From positions 1,798,001 to 1,862,000 of the forward strand of contig OZ014422.1 in NCBI GenBank assembly GCA_963965975.1: 64,000 bases of DNA, in the 5' to 3' direction. The position numbers and the translations under genes are program-made. This DNA comes from Xestospongia bergquistia (taxonomy: Eukaryota > Porifera > Demospongiae > Haplosclerida > Petrosiidae). Below, piece by piece: positions 1 to 33,397 of the stretch. The first letter of the stretch is position 1, and every line of letters starts with the position of its first letter. The notes below the pieces were generated by a model. It searched no databases. It worked only from the letters and a program-made list of their open reading frames with translations, and had not been told where the DNA came from.

Positions 1-70
1 ATAATACCAGCAATAGTGTTAATCTAATATAGAATAAACCATAACAAAACATACTAAACAAATAACTTAC

Positions 71-3000
71 ATGTATATGACTTTCATCTACAAACTCACT
101 ACAAGAAAACATACGAGTCTTTTCTTTATTAAGAACTCCACAGGAAAACAGATATCTAACTGCTGAGTCATCTTCACTTCCATCTATGATAAGTTTGTAT
201 CGTACACCATGTTCAGTGTATGCTAGTTGATCTGGTCTAGTTACAGTTTCTGCTGTCTCACTGTGACTGGAAGGTAAATCCTTTAAACTAAGATCAACAA
301 TCTCAAGAATATTCTTATGATACATCTCATCATAACTTGCACCAATCTACACATCGAAATAATATTAACAATAATTACATAATAATACTTACCTCTTTCA
401 GAAAGTAGTCAGAAACTTCTGGAAAGTCTTGATGACCATTGAGATTGCGTTCTAAAGCCTCAAGCACTATTTCTTCATTAAGAAATCCATTGCCTCGTTT
501 CCTTCTTAAGAAACTAACAAAATGAAGAAAATCTCTCTGTCCATAAAAGCATCTAAATTTTTCTTCTTTCATTACTGAACTAAAAGCTACACAGAATTTC
601 ACAATCATGTTTTCTTCCAGTTGAGTTATAGAATCTGTTGAATACAGCAAGTCCTTAGCTAAAATCTCAAGGTCCTCAGTAGATGTTTCTGGACGATAAA
701 GACTGATTGCTCTATTGGTCTTAGCAGCATCTAGTGCATGATTAGTGATAGCTACAAAAGAAACATCTCTTTTATCAAGATGATAATGGAGAACTTTTAA
801 TGATTCATGTCGCTCTTCAGGAAGACCAGCTTCATCCATAAAAACAACACAGTACGTAGGGACAGATGAGCTCTCATATATCTTTTGTCGTTGAATAGCT
901 TGCTTAAAGAGATTCTTAATTTCAATTGAATTTGTATGTTGAGAACATTGATAGAAAAAAGGTTGAAGTCCTTTCAAGAGCTTTATAGCTTTAAAGTCAT
1001 CATGTTTAGTAGCTCTTCCTTTGAAAGTATTTGCAACTATGTTAAAAGACAGTGTTTTTGATGTCCCTGGTTCTCCTATGATAATAAGAGGAGTATGTGT
1101 TTGACAGCAGACAATGTTTGCAAAAACATTCTCTTTCAGAGCTGTTGTTTTTGCTATTCCAGGTGGCAGGTCTACTCTTTTTATGTACCAATCTAGTTCC
1201 TCATTAAAAGCTGTTGTAAAATCCACATTTCCTAAGTCCCTACTTTGGATGTTAAGAAATTCACTATAGCTCTTCCTGTCCTTATCTCCCAGTCGAAGAT
1301 AATATACAAGACCTAATGACACTAACACTGCTCTAACTTGCTGTTCTTTAGTAGTAGTGAATCGCTGGAATTCTTTGTATGTGTTAAACAGCCACTTGTA
1401 GAAATCAAACACTCGTTGCATATCTCTTTGACTAACACAACTTCTTGCACTTTTTTTTGCTTCTTGTGATGAATAGCCTGCTTCTGTTAATGTCCTCTCA
1501 GCATATTCCCTAATTCTGACCTGGCTTTCTCTTATTAGATAGGTTAACTCTTCAGTTTTGAAACTGGAGGCATCTTTTGTAAGCATTCTCATTTTAGCAG
1601 TGACGTATTCAAGTTCTTGGACATCATTCAATGCCCCATAGTCCCATTTCAAATAATCTATTGTAGGATGAAGTTCTCGTACATAATAACTTGGTTTGTG
1701 CCACACATTTTTCATGTTACGTAGTACAGCTGTACTATCACCTCGTAATGGATTACAAGCAGCAATAATAAACACATTGTCTGGCAATGGCTATATAAAA
1801 CAGATTGATGTTAATAATATTACTGTTACACATAATTCTAACCTTTCCATCAATAGTTCTGTCTACAACAATTTCTTTAAATAGACCCATACAAGATGAT
1901 GTATTGATCTCATCAAGATATACCTGTAGTTTTGTAATGCAAAGTGTATTATCTAACAATCAGTGTAACTTACAGTGACTTGAGGTGCACAATGAGATGT
2001 ACCAAAAGACTTTTTGATCCGTTCTACTTGTCCATTGATTTCATCAAAGAAGCTAATTACATCAGAAGGTTTAAGTCCTTTAAAGAATAAACAGAATTAA
2101 TACAAAGGAGTATTAGTACCTGCATGTACATCCAATTTATGAAAGGTAGATATCTCTGCTGTAAGAAGGGCTCTTAAAAATTTGAACATAGTCTGTGATA
2201 TAACATTTGGTTACTATAAATAGTTAACATAAATAAAACTCACATCAGGTTGAATGATGGACTCATCTATAAATTTCCAGAAATTGTTCCTCATATGCTT
2301 TGGTTGGAGAATAGATACCAATGGATTCTTTTTCAATTTCATGACAGCATCTATTATATCCCCTCTATGACTACATTGTCCAGCTACTAGACCTTCCTCA
2401 TCAGTAGTATTGATAGACTTTTCCAGAATCGTTAATTGATGTTGTATAGATGACTCTAATTTTAACTTTCTCTCTAAATCAAGACAATAACAGTAGAAAA
2501 TAATGAATAATGACTTTTATTAATCTATACTTTGTTATACCTTTCTGTATATTCACAAGTAATGTTTGTAGTTCTTCTTTCTGTTTAGACCATTGAACTT
2601 CCCAGGAGTAGTTCCAAAGTTTAGACAACATTTTCAACAATTCTGTTTTTCCAACTCCAGTTTCTCCCTCAATGATAACAGGCATACCACACTCACGTCT
2701 CTCATGAATATTGATCATTTTCAGAGTATAATCCAATGTGAGGATATAGTTATTGTCATCAATAATCTTTAAACCCTTATAGTGTGTTTCTTCAATAGGT
2801 TTACCCTTATTGTCAATTCCTACTTGTACAACTTCAGTTACTTCAGATAAAGGTAAACTGAGAGCTTTTGCTAAGTATTCATCCAAAGTACTTCGTTCAT
2901 AAAGTTTTCTACAGTACAATAAATATGCAGTATTAATGCATAGAAGCTAATAAACTTACTCCATTGTAGGGATTTCTAAATCAAGAGCTTGAAATGATTC

Positions 3001-6000
3001 TTTCTCTTCCTGAGGTATATCATCAGGATATAGCGTAATTAAATCAATACTACCACCACCACCATGTTGCTCATATATCAACTATATATATATATAATTG
3101 ATGAACTATCAGTTCTTTTATGATATTACCTGTTGATGTGCTTGAATTGACCAATCTTCCTTTGTAGATGGATCACAAAACTGTAAAACTTCCTTTAACA
3201 TAGCTTTCAAAAGAGTTGAGCCCAATTTTCTTGTATTTCCTCCTTTTGGACCTCTTCCTTGATTGTAGTTATAAGCTGGAAAATTATCTAAAAATTGGCA
3301 ACGTCTTTTCATATACCTATATTGTTAATCAGTAATAGTAACATTGTTAAAGGACCTCTTACTTGATGAACAGCCTCTGACTGATTTTACGCTCTTTCAT
3401 AAGATCGGGCATGTGTTCTTTTAATAATCTTAGACATTCAGAATCTTCAATATTATTCTTGTCTCCAAATTTGACTGGATCAGCTAGTAAATAAAAGTCA
3501 GTAACTTACATGCAAAGCTTTTACTTACAATAAAACATTTTATCAATTCCCCATCCTGGTCTCCTTTTCTCTTCATCCAGAGCCCACAAATACTTACACA
3601 CTAGTTGTACATCATCATCAACTACATAAGGTGTACTAGAATCAATGTGTTTTTCAGTACCAATGAAATAAAATGTGGGTATTAGTTTTCGAAATATGGA
3701 GAGATTTTTTTCAGGTTCATTGCTAATTGATGGAATCTGCAATAAAAAAATATGAATAATAAAATTTTACGCCTTCATCCCTCAGACCTCAATATAGACC
3801 TTCCAATTAAGTCCTTTAGGAACAGCAAAAGACATTCCAGTATGTGTGTCATGTACATATCCCAGTATAAATAGGTCAAACATAAACCATCCAACTTTGT
3901 CCATGAGTTGAGTAAACTGTTTTCTTTCTTCATCTGCTACATTTCTCTTAAGTAATTGTAATGTAAGGAAATGTACAAATATGTAATTTATGAGACATAC
4001 CCCTGGTGGTAATAGTGTAAAATTAAAGTGAATTGTACAATCATTAGTATCATCTAAGGAATTCAATTTCGTGAGAATGCGATAGATAGAAAATGACTCA
4101 TTTATAGCTAATACCACAGAGGACTGATCAAGTTGGTTTTTAATGTAATGTGTCTTCCCATCACCTACATGATAGTAGCAAAGTAAATTATAAGAGGGTC
4201 TAAAATATATGACTCATTAAAATTATTATTGTAAACAAGATTAGAAATATAAAAATAACTCTCTTTGAAGACACTAATGTCACAGAAAGATACTGATTTT
4301 TGAAATTGAAAATCTGGTAGATTTTGTGGAGACAAAGTTAGTAGGCAGAGAAGCAAGCTATAGCTATCATTTCAGAAGAAAGGAAATTCATTGGCTGCCA
4401 ATCGTGTCAACAGTTAAAGTATGTGGTTTATTTTTCTTGCTGATTTAAATTGTTTCATAAAACAATAGAATAAAACAATGTAAATAGATAAAACCATATA
4501 GAGACATGGTTAACATGTACAGCCTAAAACAATTATAAAACTGCCTGGTATCCAAAGCATGCTATGTAGGATAAACATGTTTATTTTAATTTCTCTATAT
4601 ATGAAGATTAAGCTATTGTATGAATTAAATTGTTTCATTAAATCTTATAAAACATATACTCACATTCATGGTGATCCTTTAACAACAAACTACATTTAAA
4701 GTTATAATTGGTTTTGCCAGTTGTTAATATGACTGAAATCCCTTACATCCCTTTTGTTACTGAAACAGTTGCTTCTTTGAAGAAGGATAGCCAAATTTAA
4801 ATCCATTATTATTATCCTTGTGCATTTAATATTGTGTAGATTCACTTGATATTAGTGTTTATGAGAAACTACTTGGCTTTGGTAGTGTGATTTCTTTGCT
4901 ATGTCACATGCATACTTTCTTATAGATATTTCATGCTTTTTATCTGTCATTTTTATTGATCTAATTATACAAATAGATTTTGTATTGAGGGAATACAGGC
5001 TTAGTATAATTGTTCCTTACCTTGTAAACCATACACTAGTTCTACAGCACAAAAATTGTTATTTCTAATAATTTTCTCTGCATCTTCTTTTGGCTGAAGT
5101 GTCTACACATAGAAGGTTAAAATATTACAATTATTAAAACATATTTATTACTTACAGTAGTATTAATATAAGGAGCATTATATAACAGTGAAGAGGAAGT
5201 TTCAATAAAATGAATAGTACAACAATTCCCAGACTTTAACATTCTTTCATAAATATCCATGTATTGTTGTAATAAGGTCTAATAAATATAAAACCTTTTC
5301 ATCCTGTCATTTTAGCATTATCATACCTCTTGTAATTTTGAAGATAACTTATTTACTTCAAGAAAATAGTAATGTCGTGGAAAAAATGCCATTCGCTGAA
5401 AAAACAGCTTAACATCACTTTCTAATGTGCCAAAATGACATTGAAAAATCTCATAAGGTTGTGGTATCTGTTCATTAATGGATACAAGATACACAATAAG
5501 TTGTTTGGGAGAGAACTTGTGACATTGATGAAGAACAGCATGACTACGAAATGTTGAGCTGTGAGGAGTTGGAGTCGGCAACTCTGATCCAGGGAAGTGG
5601 AATAACTTATCAAGAAATGACCCAACTATTTCTGTTGGGGCTCCTCCAACAAGATCCACAGAATTCAACAAAGTCTCCTATTCATATTTAAAGTGAAAAT
5701 ATTTACAAACTAGTCTAGAGAAATGACTTACAAAATGTTTCATGATATCATCACTATAGTGGACTGGTATAAGAAAACGAACTTGTCTGAAAATCTTTTG
5801 AGCAATCAGTTCTTTGCTCAAAAGGTCAATAGAATGCATCAATTTATATAATTCTAGTACACCACCATTAGTTAGAAATGAGAGCCATTTAAAATTCTCT
5901 CTGTCTTTTGAAGCTTTATCTGACCATTTGTTTTCATCTTCCTTTGACTTCATTACCTAGTAAGACAGTAGTCATTAGCTATTAATAATATTTTACAGCT

Positions 6001-9000
6001 TACTAGATCCTTTAACTCAGAAATATTAGCAGAACATTTAAGTTCATAAGGAAAAGCAACATCAGAATAATCAGGATGTCCCATTTCATAAAGAGATTCC
6101 ATCAAATTTTGAATCTTGTTCACCATCTGAAATAAAAAATATACTGAATTCAATAAAAGACACAGGAAGATATACTTCAAACAGCTGCAAAAATGCTTTC
6201 ATGTTATCATTTTCATCACCAGAATCAGAAAATCCAAGACGACGAACAAAGTCTTGGATCTCAGCTATATTCCAAACAATTATAGGTATGTCTTCTCTCT
6301 CAGCAGAATTAGAAAAACTGGTAAAATCTGAGTTTGATTCATTCTGTTTTGGTTGGAACATTAGAATAATTTTGTCTTCACTGTTTCCAGCCAACGAGGA
6401 AACTCTAATCTGAAAAATGCCATTAACATTTATACTATGTAGTTCAGCAGCAGTGTTAGCAACTGTATCTCCCTAAGCAAATAACAATTATAATGTTGAA
6501 ATTAAATACTTTAAACTTACTTCTGCTCTTGAAAACCACATTGTAATCAAGTCAATATTACTGTCAACTGTTCGCAACTGAGACAAACAAGTGGATGGTT
6601 CTAACTGGGACACTGTCTCTACTAGTTCGTGAAATGAGATATCTGGTTTATTTAATGGTACTAGAAGGTAATACACAGCATATAACTTTGTTAAGATTTC
6701 AGCATTGTACTCCTCATGTTGAAGTCGTTGAGTTACAAGAGCCAGCAATTGTTCAAATCGTATTTGACCTTTTCCTCGAAAGTTGTTTTCATTAAGAAAC
6801 CGTCGAAGTTCCTTAGTATTTGTGTTGAGAGGTTCAAAAAGAGTCAGAAACATAAATTTCTCAAATCTATTCTCTTTAGTGGATTTAATAGTTAGAATAT
6901 TCTCTATTTCTGTTACTATGGCAGTGATATTTTTCAGATTTTGTTGTTTCCATGACTCCCCTCTCTGATATCCATCTATAATTTCTCTCAATCTAACTAC
7001 CTCAACACTCTTAAGACATTCTTGAAGTCCAAACTCTTCACAAAATATAAACAATGAGTTAATGTGATCGAGAATTTGATGAAGAATTATCACATTTTCA
7101 AAGTGAATAACAGCATCAGTACTTTTATACTCTTGAAATTCCAGAAAATCAGTCATAATCCCAACTTCTCTTTTAACTAAGTTCAAATTCATTACAGCTC
7201 CAGCTAAGGGTTCCAAATCTGAATATGCCACAACTCCTGTCAAAACCTTACACATTTTATCTTTCACTCTCTTCAAAATCTTTGCTAACTGTTCAGTAGT
7301 AATACTTCCATCATTTGGTAGCTCACTTTTAACAAAAGCTTTGAAGATACAACTTTCATTTAAGTGGAAATGATCAAGCATAGGTATCATGTCCAAAAGA
7401 GAACCGAGAAACTTTTTAATGTCACTGACTAGAGCATTCAATTTGCTTATTGTGACGCTTGATTTAACTTTAACTTCAAGAGAGCACGAATTATGAGGCA
7501 GCTTTTGAACAGCTTTTGATGTTTCATCAGGGAAGTATACAGAATTACGAATGTCTTCTAAGAGCTTTTCGGAGAATTGAACCTTGTAGGCTCCCAAGAT
7601 ATCATGGCGACTAACCCTATTAAAATATTAAATATACATGTTAATACTTATAAATAGTGTTATTACCAGTTAGTGTTATTCTTTAATGACTGAATTAAGA
7701 GCTTTGAAAGGATTTCATGAGACTGCATGAAATCTCTCCACTTATATTCCACAACTGCCTTCACTACTACAGTAGTTTTCACTCCAAATACATCAGCAAT
7801 TTTAGAAATGGTGTCATGATTATCCAAATAGTCCTTCAATTGATCATAGTTGACATTCCTTCCATCAATATGTACTTGAATATTCTTTAGAATTTCTATT
7901 AGCGCATTTGACATGGACAGAAATGTTTTAATCTCTTGAACATTAGAAGCATTTCTTTTTGTAGAATTGATTTTTCTGGCTTCACAATATACAGGACCAA
8001 GTCTACATAAGATGTCACGATATTGATAAATAGTGCTGATACTACTCTCTGGTGTTATCTTAACTTTCCTGCATACTCCACTAACAATTTTCCAATAAAA
8101 GTTCAGAGAATGTTGATCTTCTGTGCCTTCAGTGATAACCAAACAGAGAGATTCAGTTATAGTAGACAACATACTTAGCCACTTTTGGTCTTTTTGATTT
8201 CCAGTTATTACAATCTAAAAATAAAAAATTAAACTAATTATATAAAATAACAAAAGGAGTATTTTACTTCAGCTATGACATCTAGTACAATTTTCTTGAA
8301 CTTATTTGCTGATTTTAATTGTGTCTATCATATTGTTAAAGAAAATATAAATTATGCAGCAAATACTTACCTTAATTTTTAACTGAAAATGTTGAGGAAT
8401 TTTAGCTCCTATACTATGCTTGGAACTATAAGCGTGTAAGAAGTCTTTAAAGTCTTTAACAACTTTCAAGTCATCTTTATCATTTTCACAAATGATCAAA
8501 AGAGATTTAACATTAAGTTGAACAAGATCTAATATAAATTTTGTAGGCTCCTTTCTTGCTTCATAACATTCAGATAATGGCTTTAAGAGATGTTCTATTA
8601 AGAACTTGTGGGCAAAAGCACCTCTAAATCTATAGGTTTCATGTGAGGAATGAAATGGGTCATTACACTAACTTCTCTGAAAACTGTCGTAATGCATCAA
8701 CATGTTGTTTACTGTGAATTTCTCCTGAATTAGGAATTACTTTGTCATATTTTCTAAAAAAATCCCAAACAATCTAAGATTAAAGCATTAAGTAAGTCAA
8801 ACAATCAATCAATAGAGTTTTTATAACCTCTGAACTCCATAGTCCTTGATGAGATAACTCAATAAATTGCTCTAAAGTCAATTTGTGCAAACTTGCTTTT
8901 CCTTTAACCTGCATCTAATAATTTACACATATAGATTATACAAAACTTGTTTAATATCTTACTTCATTTATATAATGAGCAGATAGCTCTTTCCTGTTAA

Positions 9001-10625
9001 GTAAGTGTGTAGTCACTCCTTTGAGCATTTTGATAACATTAATGTTTGTTATCTCTAAAAATTGCAATAAAAAGGTCATCCAATCTTGCAATGTTTCTTC
9101 AATCTTCTCATAGTAAAATCTTTGAGAACATTCGCACACACAATTAAGATATTCAAATCCCTGGAAATATTTTGATGACAAATTTAATCAAAAATAAATT
9201 ATTTACTTGTATAACAACATCAGTGGTATCTTTTCCTCCAACAGATAAGGTGTATCCTGTGTGGCTCTTGTGTTGACGTACTTCCTCGTGCAAAAATTGT
9301 TCATGAATTACCAATGTTTGTTTACAAAAATAATGATGAAACTCTTCAGCTGTCTGTATCCATTTGTACATTATTACAACAATATTCCTATTGTGTATTA
9401 ATCATAGAACATAATTTAAACAGAGTAAGTGCATACTTCAATTCAGAAAAAGCACGTGGGTTATCATTTTTTTGAAGCAACATCTGAAGATTACCACAAC
9501 CAATAAATGTGTGATCATATTCTAACTGAAAATCACTTCTATATGGAAAACATTCAGCAAGTGTTGCTAATATTTTAGTAGTTAAAGTAAAAGGTGTTAA
9601 CAACTATAAAAATGCTAAAATAAAAGGTGTATATAATAACATATATTTATACCTTTGAAACATGATTCCATATAACCTTTGGACTAGTATGACAACCACT
9701 TAATGAACAATCAGTAAATTTTAAAGTTACACAAGCTATATAAATAAGAAATATATATTACCTCAACAACTTTTTGACTTACTCCACTTCATTAATACTT
9801 GTATATGGCGGCACAATGAATCTTCAGTCAAACGTTTTGAGTTTAAACTATTTAGATAATCCATCATCACTTTAAGAATATCAATGTGTAGTTTATGATA
9901 GATTGGAACACTACTATCAGTATTATTTTCCATGACATAAAAGTTTCCCCTATTAAATATACAGATATTTCAAAATCCAAACACTACCAAGTTACCTTTT
10001 GCAAAATTTTCTCACAGTCTGGGCAATCTCTTTAATCTCAAGTTTAAACATGTAATTTATCACATTTTCCTTTAATGTATAAATAACATCATTTGTTTTT
10101 CTTGAAACTCTTAGTTCATTTTTAGGACTAAAGTTACAAATGTGATTATATACATTGATTTAAAAACTAGAAATTATAAGGCACTTACTATATTAACAGA
10201 CACACAAAGTGAATAAGAAAGATAATATCTTTCTTATAAATTTCATGAAGATGTTTTAACAGTTCTGTTACTGCTTCATGTATATTTCGATCCTATCAAA
10301 TGAAAGACAGTTAAACAAAAACATTTTAAATAAAAAAAAAAAACTTTACTGTCAGTAGTTCCTTATTCACAAAGGCACTTGTTACTATCTTGAATGCTTC
10401 CTGGCTCTCACTAATATTGACCGAGTTTTCTCCGTCAGGAATAACATATAATCTCAAGTGTTCTAGTAAAAAATTGCTGGATGGCCTTATTTCAGCTATA
10501 GAAATACAGTCAGAGATAATATCATGCAAATGTGTACAAGCACTGCTAAATTGATAGATTGTTTTAAGTGATTCATAGTCACTTTGGTTGCATGTGTCTC
10601 TACCAAACACATCGAAAATTATACA
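71..10625 (-). CDS. RNF213-like: RNF213-like giant AAA+ E3 ubiquitin ligase, core (3' end outside window)
   Basis: About 33 exons read leftwards with compatible phases: 10625-10350, 10292-10189, 10127-9996, 9949-9783, 9735-9653, 9603-9437, 9387-9207, 9160-8963, 8914-8828, 8773-8673, 8623-8371, 8324-8268, 8214-7667, 7610-6521, 6472-6176, 6126-6004, 5956-5732, 5677-5327, 5278-5156, 5102-5021, 4164-4001, 3946-3788, 3736-3529, 3483-3363, 3316-3130, 3081-2960, 2908-2541, 2473-2244, 2192-2120, 2077-1974, 1923-1843, 1791-393, 346-71. Visible motifs: AAA2 Walker A GLQGDGKTHYI across the 5102/4164 junction; AAA3 Walker A GETGVGKTE (exon 2908-2541) and Walker B VYLDEINTS followed by IIAACNP; AAA4 Walker A GEPGTSKTLS and Walker B VVFMDEAGLP (exon 1791-393). 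This order and wording is typical of RNF213/mysterin, a ligase coupling a dynein-like AAA+ ring to RING/RZ ubiquitination, linked in vertebrates to lipid droplets and to ubiquitin coating of intracellular pathogens. The RING/RZ half is not in the window. No start codon was found in the first core exon, so it probably continues from the 11.3-13.3 kb exons. Confidence 0.85.
4165..5020 (-). other. long intron splitting the AAA2 Walker A
   Basis: This 856-nt intron interrupts the codon between GLQ and GDGKT of the AAA2 nucleotide-binding loop. It is far longer than the roughly 50-nt introns around it. I see no coding sequence, repeat or RNA gene inside it. Confidence 0.6.
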
Positions 10626-11339
10626 CTTAAAAAAGCACTGAAACTGAGTCTTGGTTATTATAGTGTGTTATCCACAAACTGGTATAATTCAATACTTAAA
10701 GTCAAGCCAGAAAATAATCTTTATAATTTATAGCCCAATTATTGAACCCATGAGCAAGAGATTAATACTATTTCTTGACACACTTATAATACCAGTATAC
10801 TGGTATACTGCATGTAGTCATGTACAAACAAGTTCTAGTACTAGTACAGTATCACATGGCTGACTATAATAACAGACTTTACACTTATGTGTATGCTATA
10901 GTAATTAAGCAAAATCAACAAAAAATTTTGTCAAATGCAATCCAAATAATCATGCTGCAACAGGTTGAAATATACACCACTTTGATTACTAATTTACTAT
11001 GGTACTGCACATATGCTATACTTAACAAATGACTTTCAAAAAGGGTGCATATGTAGTATGTAGGGATGTCATGCTATAAATTTCATAGTGAAAACTCTTA
11101 CATACAATGACATAGCAAAGCTAACACAGATTACATAGTGATAGCCCACAGCATCCATTTATTTCATCTAACTAATGAGATGTTAAACAGAGTTCTTATT
11201 GCTCTAATAATTAACTACATAGCTATCAATCAGTATATTTTAATAATGACAGTAGTGTAATGTTACAGCATATTATATGCAATGTAAATGACCATGAATT
11301 TGGTGGACCAGCCCATCCATGTTACAGTGAATCACTTAC
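10626..11339 (-). other. probable intron of the RNF213-like gene
   Basis: No convincing exon was found on either strand. A perfect 14-bp palindrome, ACCAGTATACTGGT, lies near 10,793-10,806. Short open frames on the plus strand (10,651-11,032) have no domain signal and no splice context. Confidence 0.5.
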
Positions 11340-13296
11340 ACTTTGGTTGAGGACTGCATTGATGTTCATCTGATTCATCAACATTCTGATCAAACATAAA
11401 TTGACATTCACAAAAGTCCCCTGCATTGGTGAGGGCAATGATCTCTTGACCATTTGTATATGAAGTTACATATACTGGAATGTAAGTGTGGAATTCAGAA
11501 TCGGATATGCGAAATTGTGGCTCCAGCATTAATTCTGATGATGGATTAATAAATAAAACAGCTACTGTGGATGGTATGTCCTCATACAAATCCAAATAAC
11601 TATTTAATTTCCCTTGATCATCTTCAGTTAGGATATGACATCTGACATGTTTAATTGATGACTTATCATTGAAAGATATTACAAATTTTCCTTCTAAAGA
11701 CATCAATCTTTCACTTGGACGAAGTTGAAAAGGTACTTCAGCAATATCAATACAAACATTTTTTGATTGATTCCAAACATTCAAACCTATAGTAGTGTTA
11801 TTAAATATTACATAAAATGCATTGATAATACCTTTATGAATTAGTTGTCCACCTTGAAATTTGACATCTGGTATATTTTCTGGAACATGCACATATTCGT
11901 CTGAAACTATGCAATTATTACATGTTTGATAAAAAATGATAAACTTACCATCATAATTACTTGAAGATGGCTGACTCTCTGGTTGTAAATTATCAGTTGT
12001 TTGGCCTGGTAAGTTTGAAGGCGACTGGTTAACATTTTCTAGTTGCATTGTTTTGTCAAGGTTGTCTTCTGGTACACTTGGAGTTGTTTTAATTCCATTA
12101 TTCCCTGAAGATGGCTGGTTAACAACATTTGCTGGTTGAATTGTTTGGCCAAGCTTGCCCTCTGGTATGGTCAAAGGTGATTGGTCAATGACATTATCTA
12201 ATTGAACATTATTACTAGTTTGGACAAGGTCATTCCCTTGTAAATTTAAAGATGTCTGATTAGTATTATCATGAGGTAAAATTAACTAACCTACACAACT
12301 ATTGTCATTAGATAAATGAGGAGGTGGCTGGCCAACACTGTCATTTAATATAGGAGGAGCTTCATTTGGAACTAAGAAGCCATAGGAATCAGTAATTCCA
12401 GGCTGACTATAAGATTAAAAGCATACTGTTATAAACTTATAGTTGTATAACTTATGCATATGTATTTAATATTGGATTCCATCAAAGTTGTCTATATAAG
12501 TCCTTTACAGATCTAGAACACATTTTCAAGGTTCACATGACAAAAACTGCTTTCATGGTTTTCAATATCTCACTATGAATATAGTTATAACAACTAAAGG
12601 AATGTTATAATGAAAACTTTCCCTTAAAGTTTTTACAGCTTGTACTTACCCAATGATATTAATATTCATAAACAATTAATTATAACCATTTGAGCTCAGC
12701 ATTGTATTCTGCATATGTTACTATTACTAGCCCTAACTCTGCAGTGAAGTTCTTGCTTAGGTGTACAATACTTAGACAAGTATTCTCAAATTAAATTGAT
12801 AGACTAACTTGAATCCAAAGATATACTAGATGTAATGTCACCATGACAATTTAGTCAATAATTATTTATTAAGGGTAGTAGCAGTACAACTATATGAATA
12901 TGTCTTGTCAATTGTACGGTAAAATATATATTGATTGAGTAAACTAAATGCTCCTGCATTTTGAATTGTCAATGAAGCAACCTCGTGATCATATGAAGCA
13001 TGTGATCTTAAGCTTTGAAGACTAAACATTTTTTAACTCAATCTTACAAGAGTACCATAGAGTAGCACCAGTAAGAAATTGTGGGGAAAGTTACTTGCCA
13101 GGTTTGACTCTCTATAGTAGGTAATCAATGTATAGTTTATATATATCCTAGAATCAATATCAGTTACAGTATTGTACATTTTCTCAATGTAAAAATGACA
13201 TCCTTAGAAAAGCAGCATATATAGTAGGCCAGCTTCAGTATTATTTAACATTTAGCTTATAACTTACACATCAGGATTTTTGTCTTCGGATTCCAT
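11340..13296 (-). CDS. probable 5' exons (N-terminus) of the RNF213-like gene
   Basis: A first exon starts at ATG 13,296 (MESEDKNPDV) and ends at a GTAAGT donor (13,267). It joins in phase to an exon from 12,406 and then to a long exon ending at 11,340 in a strong donor (GTAAGTGA) that also contains a stop if unspliced. The protein begins with about 120 residues rich in Asn, Gln, Pro and Ser with loose internal repeats (for example NQPSSGNNG, NQSPSNLPG, ESQPSSSNYDG). About 180 beta-rich residues follow (DGKFIIFYQTC to QPKCK). I do not recognise this domain; a position before an RNF213 core would suit a divergent CBM20-like module, but that is a guess. Joining to the core needs a phase-1 acceptor near 10,598 or an unseen exon, so this could instead be a separate gene ending at 11,332. 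An in-frame TAG at 12,286-12,288 is either inside a 39-nt intron (12,256-12,294, GTAGGT...CAG) or a disabling stop. Confidence 0.5.
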
Positions 13297-14100
13297 TTCT
13301 CTCAGACAATAATCAAAACGAAATTGTAGTTATTATTAATTTATAACTAGTCGAGATTACATCACTTAAAATCCTAAAATAGAATGATACTATTTATAGA
13401 TAATTAGTGAATGTACACTATGCAGTAACTATGTTACTAATTGACGAAAACAACGTTTACATAATAACAGAAACAACGAGAACTGTAGGTCTTGTGACAA
13501 GTAAATTAGCTGGCATTAAGCTATACCTGTGACAAGAAATTCTATATGAATGCATTAATACACTATTAATGTTATCTATCTATCTATACATATCTATATA
13601 CTTAAGGTTTTCAGGTTTTCAAAACAGAGAGAAGTGTTTTATTTGGATATTCTCAGAGTAAGTGAATAGTTCAGATGTCAGGTAAGCCATGAGCCATACA
13701 TTTATTAGAGTAGAGCAATATATTGTGCAGTTATGTTATGGTTGAAATGACTAATGTGTAATGACTTATAACTTAGTAGTATATCACTGATAATAGCAGC
13801 TGTCAAATGAGTATATCATTATTACAATAACAAATATTACATGTCTATACTATAAGATGTCCATCTGTTTTGTAATTAAACAATTACAACTTTAACAATA
13901 TCAAGAATTTACTAAATAGAATAGACTTGTAATATTATTACTAAATCCTTGATTATCTTAGGAAAATAATTTAGTGTTTACACGAAGTAACAAATTTTGA
14001 ATAGTACAAATACAAAAAGGGGATATAATGATGGATTACATGCGTCAACATTATAAAAGCAAGCTCTTCTTAAACAGCATCTACATTATATTAACATAGT
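13297..14100. other. intergenic: RNF213-like 5' flank and UNC93-like 3' flank
   Basis: Both neighbours are transcribed leftwards, so this 800 bp holds the promoter of the RNF213-like gene and the 3' UTR of the UNC93-like gene. It is AT-rich with a short TATC run near 13,575-13,600. No gene is visible. Confidence 0.5.
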
Positions 14101-33292
<19,192 letters not shown>

Positions 33293-33397
33293 TTTCTTTC
33301 ATAAAAGAACTAACTAGAGCTAATGGTGCCAGCAGGATAGGTCATATGATTATTCGCTCCGCCTATGTAAGGATCCACCTCTAAAGGGGCGTGGAAG
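33293..33397. promoter_or_regulatory. shared divergent promoter of UNC93-like and JmjC-like genes
   Basis: Only 105 bp separate the two divergent start codons (ATG 33,292 on minus, ATG 33,398 on plus). Both promoters and 5' UTRs must overlap here. No clear TATA box or named motif was seen. Confidence 0.55.

Noticed and set aside
9388-9436. 23-nt intron at this junction of the RNF213-like gene
   Set aside because: Recounting phases gives a normal 49-nt GTATGC...TAG intron that joins the exons in frame.
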